DNA of 14,330 nt from an uncultured Acidaminococcus sp. (GTDB lineage: Bacteria; Bacillota; Negativicutes; Acidaminococcales; Acidaminococcaceae): assembly GCA_905213155.1 (NCBI GenBank), contig CAJMHI010000047.1:1-14330 (forward strand). The letters run 5' to 3'. Shown here one piece after another: positions 1 to 7,348 of this stretch (position 1 is the stretch's first letter; the number at the start of each line of letters is the position of its first letter). The notes beneath the pieces were generated by a model. It was given only the letters and a program-made list of their open reading frames with translations, had not been told where the DNA came from and did no database searches. The translations under genes and the position numbers were made by a program.

Positions 1-76
1 CTACAATACAGAAAGGAGTTGGGTGTGGGTGTCTAAAAAAATGTCCGCACCCCCCGTCTATAATTTTACGCAATAT

Positions 77-111
77 TTAGTGCGCACCCCCTACACAGGT
101 GTACGCACTAA
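77..111 (-). terminator. Hairpin downstream of the nhaC operon, possible terminator
   Basis: An inverted repeat (TTAGTGCG at 77-84, CGCACTAA at 104-111) extends inward by four more pairs (CACC 85-88 with GGTG 98-101) across a 2-nt bulge. It begins 24 nt past the nhaC stop codon on the minus strand, where a terminator is expected. No clear U tract follows on the minus strand, so it is not a textbook intrinsic terminator; it could be a 3'-end stabiliser or a chance structure. Confidence 0.35.
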
Positions 112-134
112 GCCAGTCAAGAATGCAGTTTTCC

Positions 135-1568
135 TTATTGCTGTTCATCATCTTTAAAGATGAACAGCCCGGTATACCCATAGAGCAATGCAAAGAACAT
201 ACTCCCATAACATAAGACTGCATACGGTAAGTATTGAGTTGTCGGGACGCCTAATGTCGTCGCCATATAAGTGCCCGCAACAGACCAGGGCACAAGTGGG
301 ACAGCACAAGTCCCTGCATCCTCCAACGTCCGGGAAAGAACTCGTGGAGCAATCTTAAATTTCTTATAGAGTTCCCGAAACATATCCCCTGGAATCAAGA
401 TTGCTAAATAAGAACTCCCTGTCACAATACTCATAAACAACGTAGACCCAACCGTAGCCGCAATCAAATTTCCTGTTGACGTAATAGAAGATTTTACCTT
501 TTCCAGAATTACTTCAATACAACCAGCCTTGCTAAAGATCCCTGCAAAAGCAAACGCACAAAATACCAAAAGGACGGTACTCATCATGCCCATTAATCCG
601 CCTCGGTTTAATAGCGTGTTTATCACTTTAACAGTCTGAAAGCCCCCTGCTACTGCTGGCAGCATGGATACATTAAACCCTTTAACATAAGCATTGAGCG
701 CTACTTTTAAAGAAAATCCCTGCATGGCAATCCCCATAACCAATGCTATGGCAGAAGATAACAAAAGCATAGGGATAGTAGGTTTTTTCGCATACGCCCC
801 TGCAAAGACCAGTATCGGGGGAATCAGCAAAACCAGACTTAAATGATACAGTGTTTCCAGATTTGTCAGCATAGTTGTGATTTGCGTGGAATCTGCTAAT
901 GTACTCACTTCGGTATTCATGCCTAGAAATGTATATACAACGATACAAGCAATAGAGGCACCACCAGTAGTAAACATCATGCTGCGGATATGTTTGTACA
1001 ACGTTGTCCCGGCTGCAATAGGAGCCAGGATTGTCGTATCAGACAGCGGAGATAACTTATCCCCAAAGATAGCCCCGGAAAGCACAGCTCCAGCGGTAAT
1101 ATCCAGCGGCAGGCCCTGGGCAATGGCAACCCCCATAATAGCCACGCCGGCAGTTCCTGCTGATCCAAAAGAAGTACCAGTAAAAGTAGAAATAACAGCA
1201 CAGACGAAAAAAGCCGTGACATATAAATACTGCGGATTGATAATCTGGATGCCATAATAAATGAGCAGCGGTATTGTTCCGGAAACCATCCAGCTTGCAA
1301 TCATTCCCCCAACACAAACCATTACAAATAATGAACCCAGACTGCTATGGATTTTATCACTGATCCCGCCAATCATGTCTTCCCAACCATACCCCACACG
1401 TTTTGCGATGATAGCAGCGATAAAGGCCGCCACGATTAAAAGGGCCTGGATCGGAAGACCAAATTTGCCATATCCTACCCCCAGAAGCAAAACCATTCCC
1501 ACAAGAGGCGTCATCGCCTCCACGAAAGTAGGTATTCGGACAGTTTTCTTTGTGTTTTCTTCAGCCAT
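135..1568 (-). CDS. nhaC: Na+/H+ antiporter, NhaC family
   Basis: The 477-residue polytopic membrane protein has about 11-12 hydrophobic segments, the usual size for the NhaC family. The core GAIFGDKLSPLSDTT (residues 165-179) is the family signature, preceded by a glycine/serine-rich stretch GTSFGSAGTAG (131-141). NhaC proteins exchange internal Na+ for external H+, or carry out malate/lactate-type exchange in some relatives, at the cytoplasmic membrane. The ATG at 1568 overlaps the end of the upstream ATC-hydrolase-like gene by 8 nt, so the two are probably translationally coupled. An AGGTG-type ribosome site lies just upstream of that ATG. In this island it could restore the Na+ gradient used by the TRAP transporter, or carry the product of its partner enzyme; that part is inference. 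The family assignment is secure, the transported ion or substrate less so. Confidence 0.9.
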   Translation of the reverse strand: MAEENTKKTVRIPTFVEAMTPLVGMVLLLGVGYGKFGLPIQALLIVAAFIAAIIAKRVGYGWEDMIGGISDKIHSSLGSLFVMVCVGGMIASWMVSGTIPLLIYYGIQIINPQYLYVTAFFVCAVISTFTGTSFGSAGTAGVAIMGVAIAQGLPLDITAGAVLSGAIFGDKLSPLSDTTILAPIAAGTTLYKHIRSMMFTTGGASIACIVVYTFLGMNTEVSTLADSTQITTMLTNLETLYHLSLVLLIPPILVFAGAYAKKPTIPMLLLSSAIALVMGIAMQGFSLKVALNAYVKGFNVSMLPAVAGGFQTVKVINTLLNRGGLMGMMSTVLLVFCAFAFAGIFSKAGCIEVILEKVKSSITSTGNLIAATVGSTLFMSIVTGSSYLAILIPGDMFRELYKKFKIAPRVLSRTLEDAGTCAVPLVPWSVAGTYMATTLGVPTTQYLPYAVLCYGSMFFALLYGYTGLFIFKDDEQQ

Positions 1569-2127
1569 TTTGCTTCACCTGCTTTCTGGTAATTGTCATG
1601 GCACAGCCCTTCCCCTCTCCATCGGCAATAGTAGTAGGAAAATCGATCTCTACATGGGGAAAAGCAGCGCAGATTGCGTAATCACAAGCCCCCAGCATAT
1701 CCCGGCAAAACATTTTAATCTCTTCGGGGGATAAGCCCAGTTCCTGCAGCGCTTCCACATGGGGACAATGATGAAAGATCTTTACCGCTCTATCATCTTC
1801 CAGCTCTTTTATCTCCTGCTGAAAAACTTGGAGACCGCCCCTGGATGTCTGCCCCAAAAGGGCTTCCTTGGGCCCAACCGCTTCTGCTCCATATTTCTTA
1901 GCAATCTGCTGTCCCTGATAATAGCCAAATTCCCAGCTTCCTTCCCGAATAACCCGGTTGGCGTCGACTTCCGGATACAGTTCCTTCAATTTTTCCCAAA
2001 TAAAATATACCTGCCGCGTCCGGTCTTTATACGCTCCCAGTACGGCTTCCCTGAATTCCTCCGGACTCGCCGGTTGATCAAACCTGCTTTGTTCCATAAA
2101 ATCATTGATTTCTTTTTGACTCATCAT
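1561..2127 (-). CDS. L-2-amino-thiazoline-4-carboxylic acid hydrolase family protein
   Basis: The 188-residue soluble protein has no signal peptide or membrane segment. Its C-terminal half carries the pattern I associate with the ATC-hydrolase-like family: HHCPHVEALQELG (119-131), FCRD around 140-143, and a terminal DGEGKGC (169-175). Cysteines 121, 141 and 175 sit at the positions that look conserved. The name comes from a Pseudomonas enzyme that opens L-2-amino-thiazoline-4-carboxylate on the way to cysteine; most homologues in anaerobes have no proven reaction. The gene starts at an ATG preceded by a strong GGGGAGGGG ribosome site. A second ATG follows at once and could be used instead. 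It overlaps nhaC by 8 nt, which suggests a two-gene unit where enzyme and antiporter serve the same task. I recognise the family from motif pattern only, so the function is open. Confidence 0.65.
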   Translation of the reverse strand: MMSQKEINDFMEQSRFDQPASPEEFREAVLGAYKDRTRQVYFIWEKLKELYPEVDANRVIREGSWEFGYYQGQQIAKKYGAEAVGPKEALLGQTSRGGLQVFQQEIKELEDDRAVKIFHHCPHVEALQELGLSPEEIKMFCRDMLGACDYAICAAFPHVEIDFPTTIADGEGKGCAMTITRKQVKQNG

Positions 2128-2154
2128 AAACCCCTCCCCTGGATAATTAGCCCT

Positions 2155-2183
2155 ATTATACTGTATTATCCGCCAGAATCGAA
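2155..2183 (-). promoter_or_regulatory. Candidate promoter of the ATC-hydrolase/nhaC pair
   Basis: On the minus strand a perfect TATAAT box lies at 2160-2155, 28 nt upstream of the ATG at 2127. Seventeen bases further upstream is only a weak -35 match (TTCGAT). The position suits a sigma-70/SigA promoter that separates this gene pair from the TRAP operon upstream. The -10 box is clear and the -35 is poor, so activator dependence is possible but not shown. Confidence 0.45.
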
Positions 2184-2222
2184 AAAAGAATTACAAAGCA
2201 GAACCTTCCCTTGCCATATGTG

Positions 2223-2327
2223 TCATTTCTTACAGTCCCCTTGATTATTTTCCTTCATAAAGCCCTTTAATCCCCCCACCTGATTGGATAAAGCCTGCTC
2301 AAGCAGAAACCATAAGATATAAGCCGG
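2223..2327 (-). other. Short open stretch, possible small protein or gene remnant
   Basis: Between the amidohydrolase and the ATC-hydrolase gene the minus strand stays open for 34 codons, from 2327 to a TGA at 2225-2223. The residues look protein-like: a hydrophobic start (AYILWFLLEQAL) followed by SNQVGGLKGFMKE and a charged end with one cysteine. In-frame starts are a GTG at 2279 (18 residues) and an ATG at 2258 (11 residues). The ATG has AAAGGG four bases upstream. It may be a tiny leader peptide, the tail of a decayed gene, or chance. I do not recognise a family. Confidence 0.2.
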
Positions 2328-2362
2328 CTAAACAACCATTGACAACGATTGTTTAACCGGCT
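2322..2362 (-). terminator. Hairpin terminator of the TRAP operon
   Basis: Arms AGCCGGCTAAACAA (2322-2335) and TTGTTTAACCGGCT (2349-2362) pair over 13 of 14 positions, with one C-A mismatch. The hairpin begins 15 nt after the amidohydrolase stop on the minus strand. The following minus-strand sequence is AT-rich but has no long U run. Its place at the end of the four-gene operon supports a terminator role. Confidence 0.55.
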
Positions 2363-2376
2363 CTATATACTTGAGC

Positions 2377-3219
2377 TTACTTAAATCCGTATAAAACCTG
2401 CGGATTATCTACTAGGATTTTTTGCTGGACAGATTCTTCTTCCATCCATTCATGGATTTGCTTCACGAAAACTTCTTCCGGGATATTTTCTTTCTCAGTT
2501 AGGTGAGGATAGTCGGATCCCCACACCAATCTTTCAGGTGCATAGCGCACAAAGGCTCTTGCCACACTAGTGGCATCTTCCCACGGATATCCAGATTTTG
2601 TATTCAAATATGGCCCACTGAGTTTCACCCAGAAATTTCCTTTATCAAGCCATTTGCAGATTTGCGTAAAAGCCGGATCTTTCGTTCCTAATGACGGATC
2701 TAACCTTCCCATATGGTCAATCACCACTTTACAGGGAAGTTTCTCAATCGTAGACGCATTCTCTAACAACTGCGCTGCCCCCATGTGGAGCTGCATATTC
2801 CATCCCATATCCTTAATCCTATAGCTGAGCGGCAGACAATCATTAAAAGACACCACGGCATTTCGAGGATTCCATACACTAAATCGTAAGCCACAGACTC
2901 CGGATTGGTCCAGATAGACTAATTCACAATCCGAAACATCTCCATGGACCACAGCAATTCCAACGCTTCGCTCTTTGCCAAATTCCTGAATAGCATGTAA
3001 CAGGCACTCATGATTGGTCCCATAAACTTTAGGCTGGACGAAAACAGCTCGCTGCAAGTGGAGACGCTCTGCAATTTTTTTGTAATCTGTAATTTCTCCC
3101 AGGCGTACAGGCTTTTTCCCTTTAGGGAGATAAGAAGCATCCAAGATATGTAGATGCGCATTGCAACTATTACCCGGCAACGTGTATCCTAAATTAAACC
3201 GATTATTAGACTTTTCCAT
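2377..3219 (-). CDS. Amidohydrolase family protein (LigI / galactarolactone isomerase-like, COG3618 type)
   Basis: The 280-residue protein looks like a TIM-barrel amidohydrolase. An HLH pair lies at residues 22-24 after strand 1, VVIDHMGR at 165-172, KLSGPY at 199-204 and WGSDYPH at 233-239, with the late Asp at 236. This order and the length match the branch that holds 2-pyrone-4,6-dicarboxylate lactonase (LigI) and D-galactarolactone isomerase, which act on lactones of organic or sugar acids without needing a typical binuclear metal centre. There is no signal peptide, so it should be cytoplasmic. It is the last gene of the TRAP operon, 11 nt after dctM, with a GAGGGG ribosome site. This strongly suggests it acts on the imported compound, most likely a lactone or cyclic acid. 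The exact reaction cannot be told from motifs. Confidence 0.75.
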   Translation of the reverse strand: MEKSNNRFNLGYTLPGNSCNAHLHILDASYLPKGKKPVRLGEITDYKKIAERLHLQRAVFVQPKVYGTNHECLLHAIQEFGKERSVGIAVVHGDVSDCELVYLDQSGVCGLRFSVWNPRNAVVSFNDCLPLSYRIKDMGWNMQLHMGAAQLLENASTIEKLPCKVVIDHMGRLDPSLGTKDPAFTQICKWLDKGNFWVKLSGPYLNTKSGYPWEDATSVARAFVRYAPERLVWGSDYPHLTEKENIPEEVFVKQIHEWMEEESVQQKILVDNPQVLYGFK

Positions 3220-3230
3220 ATGCCCCTCTT

Positions 3231-4523
3231 TTAAATACCTTTGACCATCAAACTAGGTAAATAGGTTGATAACTCTGGAATCAGACCGACCAATGCAATA
3301 ACGCCACAATAAATCAAAATGCAGTACAGCAAATCAGGGAACATATCTTCAATTGGTACATCCACCAACTGGGATGTCGTAATCAAGCAGAGTCCTACCG
3401 GCGGTGTTAACCCTCCTAAGCACAAAGTAAGGCACATGAACATACCAAAATGAATTGGATCTACATGCATTGCAAGAGCCACAGGAAGTAGAATAGGTGT
3501 AACAAGGACAATGATAGCAATTACTTCTAAAAAACAGCCTAAGACTAATATAATCAAGAACGTGATTAAAAAGAAAATTGCTACATTATCCACATATTGT
3601 ACGAAGAAGCGTGCCATCAGGGCCGGTACTTTTTCTACTGTCAAGGCATACCCAAAAGCTGCCGAAGACGCCATCATCCCAATGATCTGCCCAGCTTTCC
3701 CTGCGCCATTTGTTATAACGGTGCATAGCTCCTTAATGGACATCTCATGGTACACGCAGACAGTCAAGAACGCCGACCATACAACTGAAATCACAGCTGC
3801 TTCCGTAGCGGTTGCAATGCCAAACATAATACTGCCTAATATAAACAGTGGCGTTGTTAATGGCAAAATAGCCCCTTTAAAAGAATCTACGATCTCTTTC
3901 CAATTATATTTTTGTTTCTGCCCATGAATGAGGCCATAACCGTTTTTCTTTGCCTGATATACTGAAAACAAAGACAGACCTAAAGCTGCCATGATACCAG
4001 GAATAATACCACCTATAAACAGTTTACCGATAGATACACCAGCAGTTGCTCCATAATTGACCATAACAATACTGGGAGGGATAATAATCCCCAGCAACCC
4101 GGCAGCAGCAATAATTGATCCAGTAAAACGCTTTACGTAACCATGCTTCAACATATCAGGAGCAATAATGCTGCCGATTGAAGCCGCCGTTGCTGGTGCA
4201 GAGCCGCAAATGGTTCCAAACATTGCACTAGAAATGACACCAGTTACTGCCAGTCCTCCAGTCAATGGTCCAACCAAAGAATTGGCAAAACGCAGCATTC
4301 TTTTACTAATCCCACCCTTTCCCATAATATCTCCCGCTAAAAGGAAAAATGGAATAGCAAGTAACGTGAATGAGTCTACTCCAGCTACTGTTTTTTGTAC
4401 AAATTGCATCAGAGGATAATCACTAGCTACATAATAGATACCTGCAGCGATCCCCATAGAAAATAAAATGGGTACTCCCAAAGCTAATAAAATAAAAAAT
4501 ATACCAAACAAAAGCCCTAACAT
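3231..4523 (-). CDS. dctM: TRAP transporter large permease subunit DctM
   Basis: The 430-residue membrane protein is the standard length for the DctM subunit of tripartite ATP-independent periplasmic transporters. Hydrophobic segments run along nearly the whole chain. Signature stretches include the early AIPFFLLAGDIMGKGGIS, the SAMFGTICGSAPATAASIGSI region, GLLGIIIPPSIVMV, and a late GGLTPPVG loop. DctM forms the Na+-coupled elevator-type translocation path; DctQ anchors it and DctP delivers the substrate. Order and strand (dctP, dctQ, dctM) are canonical. The ATG at 4523 follows dctQ by 38 nt with a weak AGGG-type ribosome site some 12 nt upstream. The substrate is probably a carboxylate, as in most characterised members. 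Confidence 0.93.
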   Translation of the reverse strand: MLGLLFGIFFILLALGVPILFSMGIAAGIYYVASDYPLMQFVQKTVAGVDSFTLLAIPFFLLAGDIMGKGGISKRMLRFANSLVGPLTGGLAVTGVISSAMFGTICGSAPATAASIGSIIAPDMLKHGYVKRFTGSIIAAAGLLGIIIPPSIVMVNYGATAGVSIGKLFIGGIIPGIMAALGLSLFSVYQAKKNGYGLIHGQKQKYNWKEIVDSFKGAILPLTTPLFILGSIMFGIATATEAAVISVVWSAFLTVCVYHEMSIKELCTVITNGAGKAGQIIGMMASSAAFGYALTVEKVPALMARFFVQYVDNVAIFFLITFLIILVLGCFLEVIAIIVLVTPILLPVALAMHVDPIHFGMFMCLTLCLGGLTPPVGLCLITTSQLVDVPIEDMFPDLLYCILIYCGVIALVGLIPELSTYLPSLMVKGI

Positions 4524-4561
4524 ATAACTGTCACGCCCTTTCCAAAACCATACTAAAGGTT

Positions 4562-5020
4562 CTACCCCTTGATTTCACGAACTGCTTTTATCACGCTTTT
4601 AATAGTCATAAGGCCCATAGAAATTGGTACAACTGCATATTTTAGAGCATTGGGATAATGCAAAACGGCACTGACTCTTTTTGTATTAGCCAAAGTATAA
4701 TCAAGCCCCGCATTAAAGATGACAATAAAGCTTATTGCTAATAAAATTTGGATTGCTATATCTAACCTTCTTTGATTTTGAGAAGACAGCTTTAGCACTA
4801 GTGCACGAACAGCAGGATGTCCTGCATCAGAAAAATGAACCAAGGTGACGCCAAGAAAAGATACCCATACTAAGAGCAAGCGGGAAAGTTCATCCGCCCA
4901 TGCAATTGGAGCATGAAAGAAATATCGTAAAAGAACTTGTGCAAAAACAACGGCTGTCATCACCGCAAACATCACAAAACACATAGTCCTTAATATTTTT
5001 ACAACCGCTTTCTCAAACAA
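4562..5020 (-). CDS. dctQ: TRAP transporter small permease subunit DctQ (TTG start)
   Basis: The protein has four hydrophobic segments, as expected for DctQ, and the motif LRYFFHAPIAWADELSRLL typical of the end of helix 1 and the start of helix 2. I place the start at a TTG at 5020-5018 because a strong AAGGAGGGG ribosome site (5035-5027) sits six bases before it. This gives 152 residues beginning MFEKAVVKILR. The frame also stays open upstream to a GTG at 5065, but that codon lies inside a terminator-like hairpin and has no properly spaced ribosome site. DctQ binds DctM in the membrane and is needed for docking of DctP. The gene is separated from dctP by about 90 nt that hold the hairpin. 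Confidence 0.88.
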   Translation of the reverse strand: MFEKAVVKILRTMCFVMFAVMTAVVFAQVLLRYFFHAPIAWADELSRLLLVWVSFLGVTLVHFSDAGHPAVRALVLKLSSQNQRRLDIAIQILLAISFIVIFNAGLDYTLANTKRVSAVLHYPNALKYAVVPISMGLMTIKSVIKAVREIKG

Positions 5021-5050
5021 GATAGACCCCTCCTTCAAACAAGCCTTTTG

Positions 5051-5092
5051 AAAAATAGTGAGCACCTTTCATTTCTAGAAAAGCGCCCACTA
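5051..5092 (-). terminator. Internal terminator/attenuator between dctP and dctQ
   Basis: On the minus strand, TAGTGGGCGC (5092-5083) can pair with GTGCTCACTA (5065-5056): ten pairs including two G-U. A run of five U (5055-5051) follows directly. The 17-nt loop holds a further small palindrome, TTTCTAGAAA. It begins 18 nt after the dctP stop. Partial termination here would leave more dctP than dctQM message, which suits a transporter that needs excess binding protein; that role is inferred. Confidence 0.6.
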
Positions 5093-5109
5093 TGTTCAAG
5101 TCAAAGTGA

Positions 5110-6126
5110 TTAATATCCCGAATACTTCTTATAAGCATTCATTAATTCTGGTCCTATCTTTTTCCCATACTCTTCGTACAAAGGTTGCAATTTTTTAACA
5201 AAGGCAGGTTTATCCACCTGATTAACTTTCATACCTTTATTCTCCAGTTCTTTAACGAGACTTTCGTCAGCACTGATATTTTTCTCTCTAATCCTCTTTT
5301 CAGCAGCCTTTGCTTCTTCTACTAAGATTTTCTGCTGCTCTTCAGTTAGACTCTTAAATTTTTTCTCGTTAATCAATAGGCATTCGTTTGTCCAAAAATG
5401 ACCGGTTAACGAAAGATACTTTTGGACTTCGTTAAAAGAGGAGCTTGCAATCGTCGCTAATGGACTTTCCTGTCCATCAATAACACCTTGCTGCAGCCCG
5501 GTAAACACCTCACTAAATGCCATTGACGTTGGTTGTGCTCCCAACGCTTCAAATACTGCCCTTCTTAAATCGGAAGTGGTTGTACGAAATTTGATTCCTT
5601 TCATATCCTCTGGTTTTGCAATCGGTCGAATATTATTGGTCATATGCCGGTATCCAAGTTCCATAAACCCAAGATTCCGAATTGACCCGTCAGAAGCTAT
5701 AATCTCATTGATTTTTTTACCATAATCACCGTCCAAGGCATTATACCCATTCTGTCTTTCTTTAAACATATAGGGCAGGTCTTCAATCGTAAACTCCGGA
5801 TGTGACGTACTCATGAATGCTATGGTTTCAAGAGCCATATCCACAGTTCCCATATGGAGCTGTTCATATAATTCACTTTCTTTCCCTAATAGGGAATCTG
5901 CGAAAATTTCAATTTTAACTTTCCCATTGGTCCGCTTTGAAACGTTGTCAGCCATCGTGTGTAACTCTTGCGTTAATAAATGTTTATCGGCAAAAGTCAA
6001 ACCAAGCTTCATCGTTACGGTATCACCACCAGATGCTGCTTGCTCTTTTTTGTCACCACCGCATCCAGTAACTAGCATTACTGCGGCCAATGCCAGTGAT
6101 CCTACAATTATTTTCAAGCTCTTCAC
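5110..6126 (-). CDS. dctP: TRAP transporter substrate-binding lipoprotein DctP
   Basis: The 338-residue protein begins with a lipoprotein signal peptide: a basic start, a hydrophobic core, and the lipobox LVTGC with Cys22 as the lipid-attached residue. The mature part has the DctP fold landmarks GIKFRTTTS with Arg181, the arginine that usually grips the substrate carboxylate, and LQQGVIDGQE (211-220). Length is typical. The start is a GTG at 6126, seven bases after AGGGGGC. It is the first gene of the minus-strand TRAP operon and divergent from a LysR-type regulator 197 nt away, which probably controls it. Anchoring by lipid fits a cell that keeps the binding protein at the membrane surface, either a Gram-positive envelope or a diderm Firmicute. 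The substrate is likely a mono- or dicarboxylate but is not identified. Confidence 0.93.
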   Translation of the reverse strand: MKSLKIIVGSLALAAVMLVTGCGGDKKEQAASGGDTVTMKLGLTFADKHLLTQELHTMADNVSKRTNGKVKIEIFADSLLGKESELYEQLHMGTVDMALETIAFMSTSHPEFTIEDLPYMFKERQNGYNALDGDYGKKINEIIASDGSIRNLGFMELGYRHMTNNIRPIAKPEDMKGIKFRTTTSDLRRAVFEALGAQPTSMAFSEVFTGLQQGVIDGQESPLATIASSSFNEVQKYLSLTGHFWTNECLLINEKKFKSLTEEQQKILVEEAKAAEKRIREKNISADESLVKELENKGMKVNQVDKPAFVKKLQPLYEEYGKKIGPELMNAYKKYSGY

Positions 6127-6249
6127 TTTTTATGCCCCCTTTTTCATTTTACTAAACCCGACTGGCGCTCTTCACTTTCGCCCTTATTCTTATGACTACA
6201 CTTTATGTTAAAACTGAAAATTTGTATAATACTTTCTCTGTCAAGTCAT

Positions 6250-6294
6250 CATAAAATAATGTTATAATAGTGTTGGTTAAACCGTCATTTTATG
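6250..6294 (+). promoter_or_regulatory. lysR promoter with flanking inverted repeat
   Basis: An extended -10 element TGTTATAAT lies at 6260-6268. CTGTCA at 6238-6243 is a weak -35 with a 19-nt spacer. The -10 is bracketed by an inverted repeat, CATAAAAT at 6250-6257 and ATTTTATG at 6287-6294. A repressor bound to both arms would cover the promoter and start site, as in LysR autorepression. The promoter call rests on the perfect extended -10; the operator role is inferred. Confidence 0.5.
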
Positions 6295-6323
6295 TATCCC
6301 ATTTTTTGATGATAGGAGAATTT

Positions 6324-7214
6324 ATGGACACGCGCGACTTATTGCTATTAAAATACTTACTTGATTTTAAAAACATCACCAAAACTGCTAACGCCCTATT
6401 TATCTCCCAACCGGCTTTGACCAGGAGACTCAAGCAATTGGAAAAAGAACTGGACACCCAATTGATCGAAAGCAGTAATAAAGGGATTACGCTGACTCCT
6501 GGTGGCGTTGAAACTGTCCTGTATGCCAGACAGGCCCTCAATGATATAGACACCCTGAAAAAAAGGCTTGCCGTCATTGATCAAAAGACGGCCAAGCAGA
6601 TCCATTTAACGGCTCCCAATATTATTTGTGAATATTATTTTCCCACCATCATTCGTTTATTCAGGCAGCAGTATCCCGATATCCGCTTCTCTATCCGTAT
6701 GGCTCCCAGCAGCGAAGTTGTCTCCGACACCCATGATGAAAAAGCAGATTTTGGTTTCCTCCGCAATGATTTTGGATGGGATGAGGAAGGAAAGATTCTC
6801 CTAACCACAAACTACATTGCCGCGGTGTCACTGCACCCCTTCACGTTGCAGGATCTTCCTCATATGAGCCGGGTTGCCTATACAACGGATGCGTATTATA
6901 TGAAAATGCTGGATCTTTGGTGGGATCGCAATTTCTCTTCTCCGCCACAGATTGACGTCCAAGTAAGCAGCCTTAACTTGTGCATAGAAATGGTACTAAA
7001 TGGTATCGGCTTTGGTCTATTACCCTCTGTCTTGATCCCTGATTCCCCAGAAATTTATAAGATTATCCTAAATGACCAAAGCGGGAATCCTATCCAGCGT
7101 CACACATACCTAATTTATAAAAAGGCGGGCATCAATACCACTGCCAAGAAAAATTTCCTATCCTTTATCAAAGAGCACCCCTTTGACGATTTTTTCCTTC
7201 TACATCGTACGTAA
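6324..7214 (+). CDS. LysR-family transcriptional regulator
   Basis: The 296-residue protein has a winged helix-turn-helix at residues 1-60: LKYLLDFKNITKTANALF followed by ISQPALTRRLKQLEKEL, then LTPGG. A periplasmic-binding-protein-like effector domain follows, as in all LysR regulators. I use the ATG at 6324 because AGGAGA lies just upstream and the protein then starts like family members (MDTRDLLLLKYLL). The frame is open 18 codons further to a GTG at 6270, but that overlaps the promoter. It is divergent from the TRAP operon and upstream of the transporter/citDEF unit on its own strand, so it may control one or both, with an organic acid as inducer. The effector is unknown. Confidence 0.92.
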   Translation: MDTRDLLLLKYLLDFKNITKTANALFISQPALTRRLKQLEKELDTQLIESSNKGITLTPGGVETVLYARQALNDIDTLKKRLAVIDQKTAKQIHLTAPNIICEYYFPTIIRLFRQQYPDIRFSIRMAPSSEVVSDTHDEKADFGFLRNDFGWDEEGKILLTTNYIAAVSLHPFTLQDLPHMSRVAYTTDAYYMKMLDLWWDRNFSSPPQIDVQVSSLNLCIEMVLNGIGFGLLPSVLIPDSPEIYKIILNDQSGNPIQRHTYLIYKKAGINTTAKKNFLSFIKEHPFDDFFLLHRT

Positions 7215-7255
7215 TCAACAAACGCTCTGCTTAAAAAGCTCCTATAGAATAGCGA

Positions 7256-7304
7256 AAAAGTTCGGACTCATTATAATCTTTATTTATAATGAGTCCGAAC
7301 TTTT
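7256..7304 (+). terminator. 21-bp perfect hairpin after lysR
   Basis: Positions 7256-7276 and 7284-7304 are perfect inverted copies of 21 nt around a 7-nt loop. The core pair is GTTCGGACTCA / TGAGTCCGAAC, and the stem ends with four T on the plus strand and five T on the minus strand. It begins 41 nt past the lysR stop. It most likely terminates lysR and isolates the next operon, and could work in both directions. The stem is unusually long and exact. Confidence 0.65.
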
Positions 7305-7331
7305 ATGATTGTACAACATAATGTTTTTTCG

Positions 7332-7348
7332 TTATCCTTAAAGTATAA
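7332..7348 (+). promoter_or_regulatory. Near-palindromic operator candidate before the transporter/citDEF operon
   Basis: TTATCCTTAAAGTATAA is a 17-nt dyad with seven of eight pairs matching around a central A. It contains a T-N11-A spacing (T7333, A7345), the usual LysR box layout, and overlaps a TATAAA sequence (7344-7349) that could be the -10. A shorter perfect palindrome, AACATAATGTT, lies at 7315-7325. The stretch between the hairpin and the ATG at 7398 must hold the operon promoter if the hairpin terminates. The role is inferred from position and symmetry. Confidence 0.35.

Noticed and set aside
46..91. Direct repeat CGCACCCCC at 46-54 and 83-91
   Set aside because: Only two 9-nt copies in a C-rich gap; not enough for a repeat family or binding array.
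877..1257. Long open frame antisense to nhaC
   Set aside because: It mirrors the conserved antiporter coding frame, has no family likeness and no ribosome site.
6239..6244. Perfect TTGACA on the minus strand as a dctP -35 box
   Set aside because: No acceptable -10 lies 16-18 nt downstream, so I did not call a promoter.
6270..6323. N-terminal extension of the LysR protein from a GTG at 6270
   Set aside because: The codon lies just after the extended -10 box and has no ribosome site; ATG at 6324 has AGGAGA and matches family starts.
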